Shown here: piece after piece, positions 26,249 through 35,590 of the stretch | Numbering within the stretch: position 1 is the first letter of the stretch | Layout of the letters: the number at the start of each line of letters is the position of its first letter | Assembly (NCBI GenBank): GCA_016713245.1 | Contig: JADJPM010000001.1 | Span: 1,736,001-1,800,000, forward strand | DNA: 64,000 nt | DNA from: Verrucomicrobiaceae bacterium | GTDB lineage: Bacteria > Verrucomicrobiota > Verrucomicrobiia > Verrucomicrobiales > Verrucomicrobiaceae | Reading direction: 5' to 3' | Program-made: the position numbers and the translations under genes | The notes under the pieces: model-generated | The model's input: only the letters and a program-made list of their open reading frames with translations | Database searches by the model: none | Told to the model about the DNA's origin: nothing

Positions 26249-27785
26249 TGATCTGCGAAAGCTCTGGCACTCAAACCACGCGGCAGCGTCCTGGAGTGCT
26301 CCAGTCCTCTGGAGCGGGGCCGACGAGTGCGGGGGGGCCCGGCGCCAAAACGCTATCGCGCTCGCCACGCGTCTGATCATTCTCCAATTTTCAGTTTTCA
26401 GTTCTCAATTTTCAATCCTCAGCGCTGCCGAGAAGCCTAAAACGCTCCTCCTCGCCGAAGTGCTCGCGTCCGTTCAATCGCAGTATCCGCCCTATCTCGC
26501 CGCTTTGATCGAACAAGACATCGCGAACGGTCGTGTGCGGCAGGCGCAGGGCGCGTTTGACGTCAATTTGAATGCCGGCGGCACGATGAACCTCGCGGGC
26601 TACTACGACGGACGCACCGGTTACGCGATGATCGAGCAACCGCTGCCGTTTTGGGGCGGCAGCGTGTATGGCGGCTACCGCTTGAGCAGCGGCTTCCTCC
26701 CGAACTACAACAAAGAGCGCACCGGGGTCGATGGCGAGGGCGTGCTCGGCTTTCGCATCCCGCTGCTGCGCGATGGCACCATCGACCGGCGCCGCGCTTC
26801 GTTGTGGCAGGCGCAAATCGACCAGGAACTCGCCGATCCGATCATTCTGCGCCAATACCTCGACTTCATCCGCGCCGCGACGATCAGCTACTACACCTGG
26901 GTCGCCAGCGGACAGCGCCTCGCACTCGCCGAGGAGCTCTTTCGCATCGCCAAAGACCGCGACAGCGCCATCGCCGAGCAAGTAAAAAAAGGCGCCAGCG
27001 CCCCCATCGTGCAGATCGACAACCAACGCCTCGTCGTTAGTCGCGAAATCGCCACCGTGCAGGCTTTGCGACGCTTCCAAGCCGCCGCCATCGAGCTTTC
27101 GCTCTTCTTCCGCACCAAGGACAAAGCCGAGCCCATCATCGCCGCGCGAAATCGCGTGCCCAAAGCCTTCCCGCCGCATCCGCGACTCGATGAAAGCCAG
27201 CTCACCGCCGACATCGCCAAAGCGGCCGTGTTTCGTCCCGAGATCCGCCGCATCGAACTGCTCACCCAGAAGGTCGAAATCGACCGCAAGCTCGCGAAGA
27301 ACAACATGCTGCCCAATCTCGATGTCGGCGTCGAAGCCGGTCAATTCCTCGGCGGCAACCGTCCGCGCGACATCGAGCAAAACGAGATCGAGGCCAAAAT
27401 GGAGTTCAAACTCCCTCTGCAACGTCGCGAAGCCCAGGGCCGCGTGGACATCGCCGATGCCACCATCGAGCGCCTGAACAACGACAAGCGTTTCGCCCGC
27501 GACCGCATCACCGCCGACGTTCGCGATGCCTACAGCGCCCTCATCGCCGCGTATGACGCGCTCAAGATGACGCGCCGAAACGTCGAACTCGCCCGCCAGC
27601 TCGAAACCGCCGAAAACGAGCGCCTCAAACAAGGCGCGACGGATTTGCTCGCCCTCCAAATCCGTGAACAAGCCACCTTCGACGCCCAAGTCCTCGAAGT
27701 CGAAGCCCAGGCTGATTACTTCCGCGCTCAGGCGAATTACCGCGCTGCGATAGCTGCCGATGCGCCGAGCAAGTTGACGAGGTAG
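26169..27785 (+). CDS. TolC-like outer-membrane efflux protein (start uncertain)
   Basis: The conserved part, from about 26420, is a TolC-family channel: LLLAEVLASVQSQYPPYLAA, long alpha-helical arms (DIADATIERLNNDKRFARDR, SALIAAYDALKMTRRNVELA) and two structural repeats. Only the ATG at 26169, inside the HlyD gene, opens the frame; between 26248 and the conserved part I see no ATG, GTG or TTG in frame. The intervening residues are encoded by a palindromic repeat (26291-26315) and a TTTTCA-rich stretch that happens to read as a signal-peptide core (LIILQFSVFSSQFSILSAAEK, with SA^AEK a plausible cleavage). The real start may be noncanonical. It completes the ABC/HlyD/TolC set. Confidence 0.8.
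   Translation: MNSGVKSTASRLWSAIRTANSIPRRNDDLRKLWHSNHAAASWSAPVLWSGADECGGARRQNAIALATRLIILQFSVFSSQFSILSAAEKPKTLLLAEVLASVQSQYPPYLAALIEQDIANGRVRQAQGAFDVNLNAGGTMNLAGYYDGRTGYAMIEQPLPFWGGSVYGGYRLSSGFLPNYNKERTGVDGEGVLGFRIPLLRDGTIDRRRASLWQAQIDQELADPIILRQYLDFIRAATISYYTWVASGQRLALAEELFRIAKDRDSAIAEQVKKGASAPIVQIDNQRLVVSREIATVQALRRFQAAAIELSLFFRTKDKAEPIIAARNRVPKAFPPHPRLDESQLTADIAKAAVFRPEIRRIELLTQKVEIDRKLAKNNMLPNLDVGVEAGQFLGGNRPRDIEQNEIEAKMEFKLPLQRREAQGRVDIADATIERLNNDKRFARDRITADVRDAYSALIAAYDALKMTRRNVELARQLETAENERLKQGATDLLALQIREQATFDAQVLEVEAQADYFRAQANYRAAIAADAPSKLTR
26291..26315. repeat. palindromic hairpin between HlyD and TolC coding parts
   Basis: Two overlapping palindromes: CTGGAG-TG-CTCCAG (26291-26304) and GCTCCAG-TCCT-CTGGAGC (26298-26315). 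The alternatives are mutually exclusive hairpins. The sequence resembles the repeat at 4639-4739 (shared CCTGGA-TGC pattern). It is followed at 26380-26425 by a low-complexity run of TTTTCA/TTCTCA units. Confidence 0.6.
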
Positions 27786-27812
27786 CTGATCCTGAACTCG
27801 TTTCACCGTCTC

Positions 27813-28745
27813 ATGAAGCCGATTCTTTTTCTCGTCCTCGCTAGCTTGGCTGTGGCCCAGCATCCGCAGCTCAAAACCGGCCCGAATGCCGATCTCGGCG
27901 GCGCTTTGCTCATGCCGGCGAATGACGAATGGAATCGCGATGTCTCCAAAGACGAGGTCGATCCGCTCAGCGATGCCATCATTGCCTCCATCGGCGCGGA
28001 GACGGGCCTGCATGAGGACTTTGGCATCGTGTGGAAGGGCCAGCCGGGCGGCATTCCGTATTACGTCGTCAGCGGTGATCAGCCAAAGGTGCCGGTGAGT
28101 TTTGAATATGCCGATGAGAGCGATCCGGGGCCGTATCCCATCCCGCCGGATGCGCACATCGAAGGCGGTCCGCAGGCCGAGGGCGACAGGCATGTGCTCG
28201 TGCTCGATAAGGACAACTGGAAGCTCTACGAGCTGTTTCACAGCTTCCCGCTCGATGGTGGCAAAAGTTGGAAAGCCAGCAGCGGTGCGGTTTTCGATCT
28301 GAAGAACCCCAAGCCACGTCCCGCAGGCTGGACGAGCGCCGATGCGGCCGGTTTGCCCATCCTGCCCGGCCTCGCCCGCTACGATGAAATCTGCGGCGCC
28401 AAGAAGCTCATGCATGCTCTGCGCTTCACCGTCAAAAAGAGCCGCCGAGCGTATGTGCCGCCCGCCACGCACTTCGCCAGTCCGCACCAAGATGAAAACC
28501 TGCCGCCGATGGGCATGCGTGTGCGATTGAAGGCGAGCTTTGACACCTCGAAGTTCACCGGAGCCGCCAAAGTCATCCTCGAAGGCCTCAAAACCCACGG
28601 CATGATCCTCGCCGACAACGGCGGCGACTGGTTCATCAGCGGCGCACCGGATGATCGCTGGAATCACGAGGAGCTGCTCCCGATTCGCAAAGTGAAGGGC
28701 AAAGACCTCGAAGTCGTGAAAATGGGGCCACTGACGACGCGATAA
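27813..28745 (+). CDS. secreted protein of unknown function
   Basis: A 310-residue protein with signal peptide (MKPILFLVLASLAVAQ). It contains NPDW-like and metal-friendly segments (MPANDEWNRDVSKDEVDP, VLDKDNWKLYELFHSFP) and a conserved C-terminal portion (THFASPHQDENLPPMGMR, THGMILADNGGDWFISG). I recall such sequences from uncharacterised exported proteins of Acidobacteria and Verrucomicrobia but cannot assign a function. It starts 27 bp after the TolC-like gene, so it could be cargo or an accessory of the exporter, though it has its own Sec signal. Confidence 0.8.
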   Translation: MKPILFLVLASLAVAQHPQLKTGPNADLGGALLMPANDEWNRDVSKDEVDPLSDAIIASIGAETGLHEDFGIVWKGQPGGIPYYVVSGDQPKVPVSFEYADESDPGPYPIPPDAHIEGGPQAEGDRHVLVLDKDNWKLYELFHSFPLDGGKSWKASSGAVFDLKNPKPRPAGWTSADAAGLPILPGLARYDEICGAKKLMHALRFTVKKSRRAYVPPATHFASPHQDENLPPMGMRVRLKASFDTSKFTGAAKVILEGLKTHGMILADNGGDWFISGAPDDRWNHEELLPIRKVKGKDLEVVKMGPLTTR

Positions 28746-28755
28746 TAGGTTTCCC

Positions 28756-29115
28756 ATGTCCATCTCCCGCCTTTCTCGCCCACGCGTGCAGCTTTGGATG
28801 CTGCGCCTCATGATTGCCATCCTCATCACCGGATTGCCGGGAGCGCTGCTGCCGGAGATCGCCTTCCAAAAGTTCTCGTGGCTCATGGGCTATGGCAAAC
28901 AACCGATCACACCGCTCATCGTTTACCTCTCCGGCAATGCTGGCTTTGCTTATGTGACGATCGCCGTGCTGATCTGGGCCATCTCACGCGATCTCACGCG
29001 CTACCAGCCACTCGTGCGTCTGTGCGGCTGGACGATGGTCGTCGCAGGTCCAGCCTATCTCTCGATTGATCTCAGCCATTTGCTGAGACACTTTGGTTCC
29101 AGCGAGGCGTTTTGA
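28756..29115 (+). CDS. small three-helix membrane protein
   Basis: A 119-residue protein with three predicted membrane helices (LWMLRLMIAILITGLPGALL, LSGNAGFAYVTIAVLIWAIS, LCGWTMVVAGPAYLSIDL). I recognise no family. It begins 10 bp after the preceding secreted protein and stops 7 bp before the next gene, so all three are probably co-transcribed. Confidence 0.75.
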   Translation: MSISRLSRPRVQLWMLRLMIAILITGLPGALLPEIAFQKFSWLMGYGKQPITPLIVYLSGNAGFAYVTIAVLIWAISRDLTRYQPLVRLCGWTMVVAGPAYLSIDLSHLLRHFGSSEAF

Positions 29116-29122
29116 CTGCCCC

Positions 29123-31186
29123 ATGCGTTTCATCCTTTTCCTGCTGCTGGTCACCACCGCCGCTTTTGCCGAACCCACTTGGTCACCCTTAGGCCCCGGC
29201 GGTGGTGGATGGATTGAAGATGTCGTCGCGCATCCGACGAACCCGAAAGAGGTCTGGGCGATGACCGATCTCAGCGGTTTGTTTCGCTCGCAGGATGCGG
29301 GAGTCACCTGGCGGAAGATGTCCGCCGATGTGGAGCGCGGTGTCGTCGCGAGAAAACAAATCACCTCGCACAACCGGCAGTTCGCCATCGATCCGGCGGA
29401 CTCGAAGCACATGTATTGGGGTGTGTGCGGCATGATCTGGGCCTCGCACGATGGCGGTGCGACGTGGCAGGCCGTGTTTGGCACCGCACCGAAGGTGGGC
29501 GACGACAAAACACCGCATCTCGGCCATGCGATGGCCGTTTCAAATAAGGGCGAGGTCGTCGCGCTCGATCATGAAAGCGTGCTGCGCATCTCACGCGATC
29601 ACGGCGCCACTTGGGCCGAGTTGTCGAGGCCGCCGGTGGCAAAGAACTCCGCCGACACGCCCGCGTATCCGCTCTTCCTCGCCGATGACACGCTCTGCGT
29701 CTCGTGCCGACCGTCGCCAGGCCTCGCGGTGTCTCGCGATGGTGGCAAGACGTGGCAGCTTCAGCTCACCGAGACCATCATTTTGAATGTACAGGCCACA
29801 CCGGAAGGCGCGGGCGTGTTTGCGTTCGACTCGACCGGCAAACTGCATCGCAGTGTCGATGCGGGAGCGAGCTTCACGATGATCAAAGAGGTCCCGCACC
29901 AGTGGCAGCCGGGTTTGCGATTCGCAGGAGGTCTGGCAATCGCTAGAGGCGGCAAGGTCATGCTGTGGTCGCTCGGGCAGCTCGTGGTGAGCAGTGACAA
30001 TGGAGAGACATGGACGCGCCATCGCATCGAGACGAACTGGAATCGCGGCAGCTATCCGGGCATGAACCGCTACGCCTCGCCCGAGGGCAAATGCAGCGCT
30101 CTCGCCGTCACCGCCGATGGCTCGACATGGCTGAAGTGCGACAGCTCGCTCATGTGCCGCAGCACCGACTTCGGCGTGAACTGGACGGGCAGCACGGTGG
30201 GCTTGCAGATCCTCTGCTACTTCCAGGGACCCGCCATCAGCCCGCATGATCCGCAGCAGGCGATGGTCGCCGCGCTCGATCAAGGCGTCTTCAAAACCGA
30301 AGACGGCGGTACATCATGGAAACCAATGCGCGTGCAGACCGAGTGGTGGAACGACGACTGGCAAAATCACGATGGCAGCGTGGTGAAGGTGCATCCGACG
30401 AAGAAAGACAACTGGTTTGCCATCATCCACGGCCACGGCGGCACGCGGCATCCGCGTCTGCATCGCACCGATGACGGCGGCGAGACTTGGAAGCTCGTTT
30501 TGGACCTCAAAGAGCAGTTCGGCGGCGAGTGGGGCAAATGGCTCGACGACAGCGAGATGGGCGATTTGATCTTCGACCCTTCGAATCCGGACGTGATGCA
30601 CCTTTGCAACTACCAGCTCGGCGTTTTCAAAAGCAGCGATGGCGGCCAGACATGGAAGCACACGCTGAAAACGAAGAACGGCCTCAGCCTCGTCACAAGC
30701 CCCAGCGGCAAGCATGTGTATCTGCAATGCCTCAAGCGCACCGGCCTCTACGCCAGTCATGATCGCGGCGAGACCTGGGAGGTCGCCCACGCCGCCGATG
30801 GCGTGGACGGGCTCGCCCATCATCCGAAAGACGAGACGACGCTCTTCATCAGCGACGGCCAGCACGAGAACTACTGGAGCTACAAGGGCGCACGCCCCGC
30901 CAAACTCCTCAAGAGCACCGATGCAGGCAAAACCTGGACGCAACTCGCCGCGAACGACAGCGGCCCGCTATACATTGATCCCGCAAAGCCCGAGATCATG
31001 CTCATGAGCACGCTGCACGGCGGCAAAGGCATCCTCCGCAGCACCGATGGCGGCCAGACGTGGCATGATTTCCATCACGACGCCCCCAGCTACACCGCCC
31101 GCGGCTTCACCTACGGCGGCACACCCGGCAGTGTCATTTATCACATGTTTGGCAACATGGCGCGGACCACGCCGTTCTTTCGATGA
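29123..31186 (+). CDS. secreted BNR/VPS10-like beta-propeller protein
   Basis: A 687-residue exported protein (MRFILFLLLVTTAAFAEP) with many Asp-box repeats: SQDAGVTWRKM, SHDGGATWQAV, SRDGGKTWQLQ, TDDGGETWKLV, SSDGGQTWKHT, STDAGKTWTQL, STDGGQTWHDF. This is the large double-propeller type seen in xyloglucanases (GH74) and Sortilin-like repeats; catalytic acids of GH74 cannot be confirmed by eye. The ATG at 29123 is preferred over a frame opening at 29093, which would overlap the upstream gene. Likely extracellular polysaccharide binding or hydrolysis. Confidence 0.85.
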   Translation: MRFILFLLLVTTAAFAEPTWSPLGPGGGGWIEDVVAHPTNPKEVWAMTDLSGLFRSQDAGVTWRKMSADVERGVVARKQITSHNRQFAIDPADSKHMYWGVCGMIWASHDGGATWQAVFGTAPKVGDDKTPHLGHAMAVSNKGEVVALDHESVLRISRDHGATWAELSRPPVAKNSADTPAYPLFLADDTLCVSCRPSPGLAVSRDGGKTWQLQLTETIILNVQATPEGAGVFAFDSTGKLHRSVDAGASFTMIKEVPHQWQPGLRFAGGLAIARGGKVMLWSLGQLVVSSDNGETWTRHRIETNWNRGSYPGMNRYASPEGKCSALAVTADGSTWLKCDSSLMCRSTDFGVNWTGSTVGLQILCYFQGPAISPHDPQQAMVAALDQGVFKTEDGGTSWKPMRVQTEWWNDDWQNHDGSVVKVHPTKKDNWFAIIHGHGGTRHPRLHRTDDGGETWKLVLDLKEQFGGEWGKWLDDSEMGDLIFDPSNPDVMHLCNYQLGVFKSSDGGQTWKHTLKTKNGLSLVTSPSGKHVYLQCLKRTGLYASHDRGETWEVAHAADGVDGLAHHPKDETTLFISDGQHENYWSYKGARPAKLLKSTDAGKTWTQLAANDSGPLYIDPAKPEIMLMSTLHGGKGILRSTDGGQTWHDFHHDAPSYTARGFTYGGTPGSVIYHMFGNMARTTPFFR

Positions 31187-31198
31187 ACTGACATCATC

Positions 31199-32389
31199 AT
31201 GAAAACTCTCTTCTTTTTTTGTCTCCTTCTCACTCTTCCATTCCCCGCTTCGGCGCGTGATTACCATGTTCTGCCCCAAGGTGCGGGGATGCGTGACGGC
31301 ACCCGCTGGGAACACGCACTCGACGCCGCGACGGCGATGTCCTTGATGAAGACGGGGCTTCAGCCCGGCGACCGCCTGCGAATCGGTAGCGGGGCATATC
31401 GCGGTATCGAGTTTGGCATCGGCGTGACGGGCACGAAGGCAGCGTCCATCCTCATCGAGGGCGTGGACACGGGCGGTGGGTTGCCGGTTTTTTCCGGTCA
31501 ATGGGATGAGAAGCACCCCGACAAGGGCAGCATCATCTTCACCCTCACCGATAGTGCAGCCTGGGTGACGCTGCGCGGCTTGCACGTGCGAGACGCCGTG
31601 GTGGGCGTCAATGCGCCGCGCACGAAAACCGGTTTCGCGCGTCCTGGACTCCGTTTTGAAAACATCGACATGGAGCGCATCCGCCACGGCTACTACTTCA
31701 GCGATTGCACCGACCTCACTCTCGCCACCTGCACGGTGCGCCGCTACACCAAGCATGGCTTCCGCTTTGAAGGGGGCTGCGTGGACGTGATCGTGCGCCA
31801 ATGTGTGGCGGATTGCAGCGAGGGCGATGAAGCATGGGAGCGCCTCACCGAATTGCTGCCCTTCGGCTTTTTCGCCAACGGTGCGGACGTTCCGAATGCG
31901 CGGCTGCGCTTTGAGGACTGCAACGCGAGCAACCACCTCATGCCACTGCAAAAGAACAAATACAATAACGGCGATGGCTTTGTGGCCGAGGAAAATAACG
32001 CGGAGCTGGTCTTCATCCGCTGCCGTGCCGAGCGCAATCAGGACGGCGGCTTTGACCTCAAGCCCAAGGGCGTGCGGCTGGAAGAATGCGTGGGTCTGCG
32101 CAACAGCCGCAACTTCCGCCTCTGGTCCCACGCGGAGATGAAGGGCTGCTTCAGCGGCCTGGCCTCCGACGGGATCTGGGCCAAGGACGGCCCCGTCACC
32201 GCCACCGGCTGCACATTTCACGAATTGAAAAACGCCGTGTCTGTGGACAACGACGCCCGTGCCGCCGTGCGCCTGAAGGACTGCCTGCTGCATCGCGTGC
32301 AACGCCCACTCTCTGAAGACACCGGCGGCACGCTCGACATGGACGACAGCAACCGCCAGGATGACCAGGCAGCGGTGAAAGTCCCGTAA
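31199..32389 (+). CDS. secreted right-handed parallel beta-helix protein
   Basis: A 396-residue protein with signal peptide (MKTLFFFCLLLTLPFPASA) followed by DYHVLPQGAGMRDGTRWEHA, the usual N-cap of beta-helix proteins, and turns such as LRFENIDMERIRHGYYFSDC and VVRQC-like strands. CNASNHLMPLQKN and NQDGGFDLKPKGVRLEEC are typical of pectate-lyase-fold proteins. The catalytic function is unknown. It starts 12 bp after the propeller gene. Confidence 0.82.
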   Translation: MKTLFFFCLLLTLPFPASARDYHVLPQGAGMRDGTRWEHALDAATAMSLMKTGLQPGDRLRIGSGAYRGIEFGIGVTGTKAASILIEGVDTGGGLPVFSGQWDEKHPDKGSIIFTLTDSAAWVTLRGLHVRDAVVGVNAPRTKTGFARPGLRFENIDMERIRHGYYFSDCTDLTLATCTVRRYTKHGFRFEGGCVDVIVRQCVADCSEGDEAWERLTELLPFGFFANGADVPNARLRFEDCNASNHLMPLQKNKYNNGDGFVAEENNAELVFIRCRAERNQDGGFDLKPKGVRLEECVGLRNSRNFRLWSHAEMKGCFSGLASDGIWAKDGPVTATGCTFHELKNAVSVDNDARAAVRLKDCLLHRVQRPLSEDTGGTLDMDDSNRQDDQAAVKVP

Positions 32390-32453
32390 AGAACCATCGG
32401 TTTTGCCTCCCAATCACCAAACAGCCGACCCGCAGTGACGAAGTGATTTCACC

Positions 32454-34037
32454 ATGATGACAACCACGCTCCATCACCTCCTTGCCTTCTGCGTCTGTTC
32501 ATACATGGCATCAACCGTGAGCCTACACGCAGCCGACCCCACTATGCCGGGTGAACTCACTACGCCCTTACCCACGATCAACCACCTCGCCATCGAATGG
32601 CAGATCGAGGGCGATGACGATCTCGATGCGACCTGTGAGGTGAAAGTGCGAAAAGACGGCGAAACAGCTTGGCGTGATGCCGAATCGCTGCGTCGTGTTC
32701 CTGCCGGGAAAAGCCAAAAGACCTCGCCGATCTTCACTTGGACGAATCGTTTGAGCGGCAGCGTCTTCGATTTGGAGGCAGGAACGAGCTACGAGATCGA
32801 ATTGAAGCTGCATGACCCCGATGGAGGCTCCGCGACAAAAATCGTGAAAGTCTCAACGCGGCCCGAACCCATCGCGAAAGCCGATGCGTTGATCAAAAAC
32901 GGCTCGAAGGCCGATTTGAATGCCGTGAAGCCGGGCGAGGTGCTTTTGCTGGCCGATGGCGATTACGGCGCGGCGGTCTTCAATCGCGATGGGGAACCTG
33001 GAAGGCCGATTTTGTATCGCAGCACGAGTGGAAAGGCTGTGTTCAGCGAGATCAGCCTCACGAATCGGAAGTGGGTGTATCTCGAAGGTGTCACGGTGAA
33101 TGGGCCGGTGCGCTTGAATGGCTCGGAGCACTGCGTGGTGCGGCGTTGCAGCATCAACGCGCAGTTCGGCATCAAAGCCTACAAGCCGGGCATGATGAAC
33201 TGCTGCATCGAGGACAACGTCATCACCGGCATCCGCGAATGGAAGCCGGAGATCATGGGCGCGGGCGGCGACAACGAGGGCGAGGGCATCCAGTTCACTG
33301 GCAGCGGCAATGTGATCCGCCACAATCGCGTCAGCGGCTTCCGCGACTGCATCAGCCACATGGAAGACGACGGCGCGGCACCGCAGATGTGCAATGACAT
33401 CCTCAACAACGACCTCAGCGCCGGTCTCGACGACGGCATCGAGGCCGATTTCGCCCTGCACAACTGCCGCGTGATGCGGAATCGCCTCACGAACTGCTTT
33501 GTCGGCATCTCTTCTCAGCCCGGACTCGGCGGGCCGAACTACTTCCTGTGCAATGTGATGTTCAACATCATCCACGAGGCCTTCAAACTGCATCGTCACA
33601 GCCAGGGCGATGTCATCATGCATAACACCGTGATTAAAGCCGGAGACGGCCTAGGCATCTACACCAGCGAGGCTTTTGATCATGCCCGCATTGAGGAGAA
33701 TCTCTTCATCGGTGGCCCACCACCGGCGAAGAACGACTTCGGCGGCTTCCGCATCAGCCGCGGGCGTGGCGTGAACATGCAGAGCTTCGGCGACCACTGC
33801 GTCATCGACCACAATGCCTACGCCGTGCTCGGCAGGCCCTTCGAAGGCAAACTCCGCACCTGGACCTTCCAAACGCTCCCCGGCCCCGACTTCGAAAAAC
33901 ACGGCCGCGTGCTCCAAGTGCCCGTTTCACTCCCCGAAGACCCCGCACGGCTTTATGAGCCGCCGGACCTTTCCGCGCTCACCGAGGCTGGTGCGTATGC
34001 AGGCGAAAAAGTGCCGGTGTATGGGCCGAGGCGGTAG
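32454..34037 (+). CDS. secreted parallel beta-helix protein with fibronectin-like N-terminal domain
   Basis: A 527-residue exported protein; the hydrophobic N-terminus ends VSLHAADP. Residues ~35-135 form a fibronectin III-like domain (IEWQIEGDDDLDATCEVKVR ... FDLEAGTSYEIELKLHDPDG). The rest is a right-handed beta-helix (LLLADGDYGAAVFNRDGEPG, WVYLEGVTVNGPVRLNG, IRHNRVSGFRDCISHMEDDG). It resembles lyase-like or epimerase-like proteins that bind long polysaccharides; no active site is assignable. Its stop codon lies 3 bp from the convergent LysR gene. Confidence 0.83.
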   Translation: MMTTTLHHLLAFCVCSYMASTVSLHAADPTMPGELTTPLPTINHLAIEWQIEGDDDLDATCEVKVRKDGETAWRDAESLRRVPAGKSQKTSPIFTWTNRLSGSVFDLEAGTSYEIELKLHDPDGGSATKIVKVSTRPEPIAKADALIKNGSKADLNAVKPGEVLLLADGDYGAAVFNRDGEPGRPILYRSTSGKAVFSEISLTNRKWVYLEGVTVNGPVRLNGSEHCVVRRCSINAQFGIKAYKPGMMNCCIEDNVITGIREWKPEIMGAGGDNEGEGIQFTGSGNVIRHNRVSGFRDCISHMEDDGAAPQMCNDILNNDLSAGLDDGIEADFALHNCRVMRNRLTNCFVGISSQPGLGGPNYFLCNVMFNIIHEAFKLHRHSQGDVIMHNTVIKAGDGLGIYTSEAFDHARIEENLFIGGPPPAKNDFGGFRISRGRGVNMQSFGDHCVIDHNAYAVLGRPFEGKLRTWTFQTLPGPDFEKHGRVLQVPVSLPEDPARLYEPPDLSALTEAGAYAGEKVPVYGPRR

Positions 34038-34040
34038 GTT

Positions 34041-34916
34041 TCACTTCCGTTTCATCAGCTCGCGCAGGATTGGATTTGGGAAACGTCGGCTCGGCGTGAT
34101 GGCGTAGAAGCTTTCTTTGATCTGCGGAAAGCGATGACGCTCGACGAGGGTGCCGTTGGCGAGTTCGTCTTTGACGACGACGGGCGGAACGAGAGTGACG
34201 CCATTGGTTTCGCGGGCCATCAGGCGGAGCATGGCCATGTCATCGATTTCGGCGGCGATGATGGGACGGATACCGGTTTGATCCATGAGCACGTCAAAGG
34301 CGGCGCGGATGCTGCTTTCGAGGCTGGGGAGGACGATGGGCGTTTTGCGCAGGTCTTCGGGGAAGCGAAAAGGCTTCATGCCGCGTTTTTTGTGCCCGAC
34401 GAGGCTCACGGGCTGCTCATCGAGCAGGTGACTGTGCCAGCCGGTCTCGGCATCGCGGCGCACGGGCGTGTTGGAGAGCACGACATCGAGGGTGTGGGCC
34501 TGGAGTTGGGCCAAAAGCTCGCGCAGCGTGCCGGAGTGGATGATGAGCTCGACATCGTCGCGGGTGATGAGTGGTCGGAGGAAGGTGAGTTGGAAGTTTC
34601 GCGACAAATTGGAGGCTGCGCCGACGCGGAGGAAGCCGCGGCTGCGTTTGGCACGGTTTTGCAGGAGGTCGGTGAGTTCTTCGCCGCTGCGGAAGATGGA
34701 GTCGGCATACTCGAGGGCGATCTGGCCGGCCTCGGTGAGCATGAGGGCCTTGTGCTTTCGCTCAAACAGCGGCTGGCCGAGGTTTTCCTCCAAACTGCGA
34801 AGCTGCACGCTGAGGGCCGATTGGGAGAGCTTCAGGTGCCGCGCGGCCTTCGTGAGGCTGCCTTCATGGGCGATGGCGCGGAAGTAGCGGAGGTGGTGGT
34901 AGTTCAAAAAGGCCAT
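34041..34916 (-). CDS. LysR-family regulator next to the bicarbonate-uptake genes
   Basis: A 291-residue regulator from the ATG at 34916; the frame is open further upstream but conserved sequence begins at MAFLNYHHLRYFRAIAHEGS. The helix-turn-helix is LTKAARHLKLSQSALSVQLR. It is divergent from the DabB-fragment/SbtA/SbtB/SulP genes, the position in which LysR regulators (CcmR/CmpR type) often control inorganic-carbon uptake. A GCTTTGA half-site lies in its own upstream region around 34933-34939, similar to half of the dyads at 22756 and 36954. It is NhaR-like by eye and paralogous to the regulator at 21806. Confidence 0.9.
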   Translation of the reverse strand: MAFLNYHHLRYFRAIAHEGSLTKAARHLKLSQSALSVQLRSLEENLGQPLFERKHKALMLTEAGQIALEYADSIFRSGEELTDLLQNRAKRSRGFLRVGAASNLSRNFQLTFLRPLITRDDVELIIHSGTLRELLAQLQAHTLDVVLSNTPVRRDAETGWHSHLLDEQPVSLVGHKKRGMKPFRFPEDLRKTPIVLPSLESSIRAAFDVLMDQTGIRPIIAAEIDDMAMLRLMARETNGVTLVPPVVVKDELANGTLVERHRFPQIKESFYAITPSRRFPNPILRELMKRK

Positions 34917-35019
34917 GGCAATCAGACTTTTATCAAAGCGAACGATGTGTGGCAAAACATGAATTGGAGTGAAGCGAGGAAAACGGCCAGAGCTTGCGGC
35001 GTCACCCAACCCCACGCGC

Positions 35020-35553
35020 ATGAATCAACTCTCCTCGATGACTCCCGCCCTGCTCCACGCCTCTGACTGGATCACGCCGCTACTCCTCTTTGGCCTCATG
35101 GCTGTGACCACGATGCTGCGTCATGGGAATGAAGCGTCCGAGGGCGCGGCGTGGGTGGCGAGGATGTTTTTTGGCCTGGCGGTGGTGCTGGCAGGCGGTG
35201 TGATGCTGGTGGGGCCGATGCTCATCGAGCTGGCGGCCTGGGGGGCGGCAAGGCTGACACTGCGGGTCGATGAGCTGTCTTCGCTGCTGCTGCTGGTGGT
35301 GAGTTTTCTCGGTGTGGTGGTCATGCGCCATGCGGCGGATCGCCTCGAAGGACATGCCATGCAGGCACGGTTCTCACGCAGGCTAGTGGCAACGCTGACC
35401 GGCGTCGTGGTGCTGGTGATGTCGAGCCATTGGCTGATGTTCATCGAGCTGGCGGTCGTCACGAGCCTGAGTCTGCACCTGCTGCTGAAGCTGTATCGCA
35501 AGCGGGAGGCATTTGGCATCAGCGAAAGGGATGCCCGCTGCCAGGCCGCGTGA
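35020..35553 (+). CDS. truncated DabB/NuoL-like membrane protein
   Basis: A 177-residue membrane protein. LRVDELSSLLLLVVSFLGVV then RLEGHAMQARFSRRLVATLT and the end SLSLHLLLKLYRKREAF match the N-terminal third of DabB, the NuoL-family partner of DabA in the DAB bicarbonate-uptake system. A full DabB is roughly three times longer; here the frame stops just after the LYRKREAF position and SbtA begins 37 bp later, so the proton-channel core is absent. No frameshifted continuation is visible. Either a remnant of a former dabBA operon or a short membrane subunit kept for another use. An alternative start at 35038 is possible. Confidence 0.65.
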   Translation: MNQLSSMTPALLHASDWITPLLLFGLMAVTTMLRHGNEASEGAAWVARMFFGLAVVLAGGVMLVGPMLIELAAWGAARLTLRVDELSSLLLLVVSFLGVVVMRHAADRLEGHAMQARFSRRLVATLTGVVVLVMSSHWLMFIELAVVTSLSLHLLLKLYRKREAFGISERDARCQAA

Positions 35554-35590
35554 TGTCTGAACGCTCCCAACACCTTGATTCACCCTCTTG

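Noticed and set aside
35554..35590. DabB truncation as a simple frameshift
   Set aside because: SbtA starts 37 bp after the stop and no DabB-like sequence continues in any frame.
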